Positions 39,802-39,860 of a DNA stretch of 39,860 nt are shown here, piece after piece. Within the stretch, counting starts at the first letter, position 1. Each line of letters starts with the position of its first letter. Origin of the DNA: a bacterium (GTDB taxonomy: Bacteria; Bacillota; Clostridia; Oscillospirales; Acutalibacteraceae); assembly GCA_020624805.1 (NCBI GenBank), contig JAHKVW010000024.1, positions 1 to 39,860 on the forward strand. Reading direction: 5' to 3'. Made by a program: the position numbers and the translations under genes. The notes below the pieces were generated by a model. That model worked only from the letters and a program-made list of their open reading frames with translations. It made no database searches and had not been told where the DNA came from.

Positions 39802-39860
39802 GTTTGACGGATAGACAAAATCAGGCTGAAATGATATAATGATAGAAAGATAAATCGGAA

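Overview
The window looks like a chromosomal segment of a Gram-positive Clostridia bacterium, most likely a gut Oscillospiraceae/Ruminococcaceae member. The evidence is: Firmicutes-type gene orders (ylxM-ffh-rpsP-khpA, rimM-trmD, phoH-ybeY-era-yqzL-recO, uvrC-rsmD-coaD, ftsEX-M23 peptidase, greA-lysS), Gram-positive style lipoproteins, consensus TTGACA-17-TATAAT promoters with purine-rich Shine-Dalgarno sites, and a secreted protein ending in a type I dockerin module, typical of cellulosome-forming Ruminococcus-like bacteria. The genus assignment is inference. No rRNA, tRNA, CRISPR array, transposase or phage gene was seen.

Layout. 1-570: hairpin-rich repeats. 571-6602 (mostly minus strand): HPr, trmD, rimM, a plus-strand two-TM potassium-channel gene, khpA, rpsP, ffh, ylxM, then a lipoprotein. 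6775-10823 (plus): phoH, ybeY, era, a short yqzL overlapping recO, and recO. 11106-18540 (plus): mutS2, a C39-like peptidase lipoprotein, a flavin-binding PNPOx-fold protein, uvrC, rsmD, coaD and a coiled-coil protein. 18655-20860: a lysine riboswitch and an NhaC-family transporter carrying a cysteine-rich, DnaJ-like domain. 20931-24250 (minus): a three-gene glycan/polyprenyl-sugar operon (epimerase, GtrA, ArnT-like glycosyltransferase). 24424-25518 (minus): ychF. 25653-27548 (plus): HAD phosphatase, a DUF4830-like protein, and an RsuA-type pseudouridine synthase. 27718-29002: an orphan sugar-ABC ATPase (UgpC/MsmX type) with two operator-like dyads. 29433-31572: an AT-rich gene for a BspA-type leucine-rich-repeat dockerin protein behind a terminator hairpin. 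31935-36493: a PucR/CdaR-like regulator, ftsE, ftsX, an M23 peptidase, and a broken copy of the peptidase 3' end. 36540-39630: an unrecognised protein, greA and lysS. The last 230 bases hold TTACGCC direct repeats and a terminator.

Functionally this is mostly housekeeping: translation and ribosome maturation, protein targeting, DNA repair, CoA synthesis, and division/cell-wall remodelling. The accessory content is small. The most unusual points are: (1) the lysine-riboswitch-controlled NhaC transporter with an eight-cysteine insert after its first TM; (2) a roughly 165-220 bp structured repeat family with four copies whose hairpins differ in sequence but keep pairing; (3) start regions placed behind or inside terminator hairpins (29433-29488 and 36540-36572); (4) a duplicated, decayed M23 gene end; and (5) dyads around the ABC ATPase promoter.
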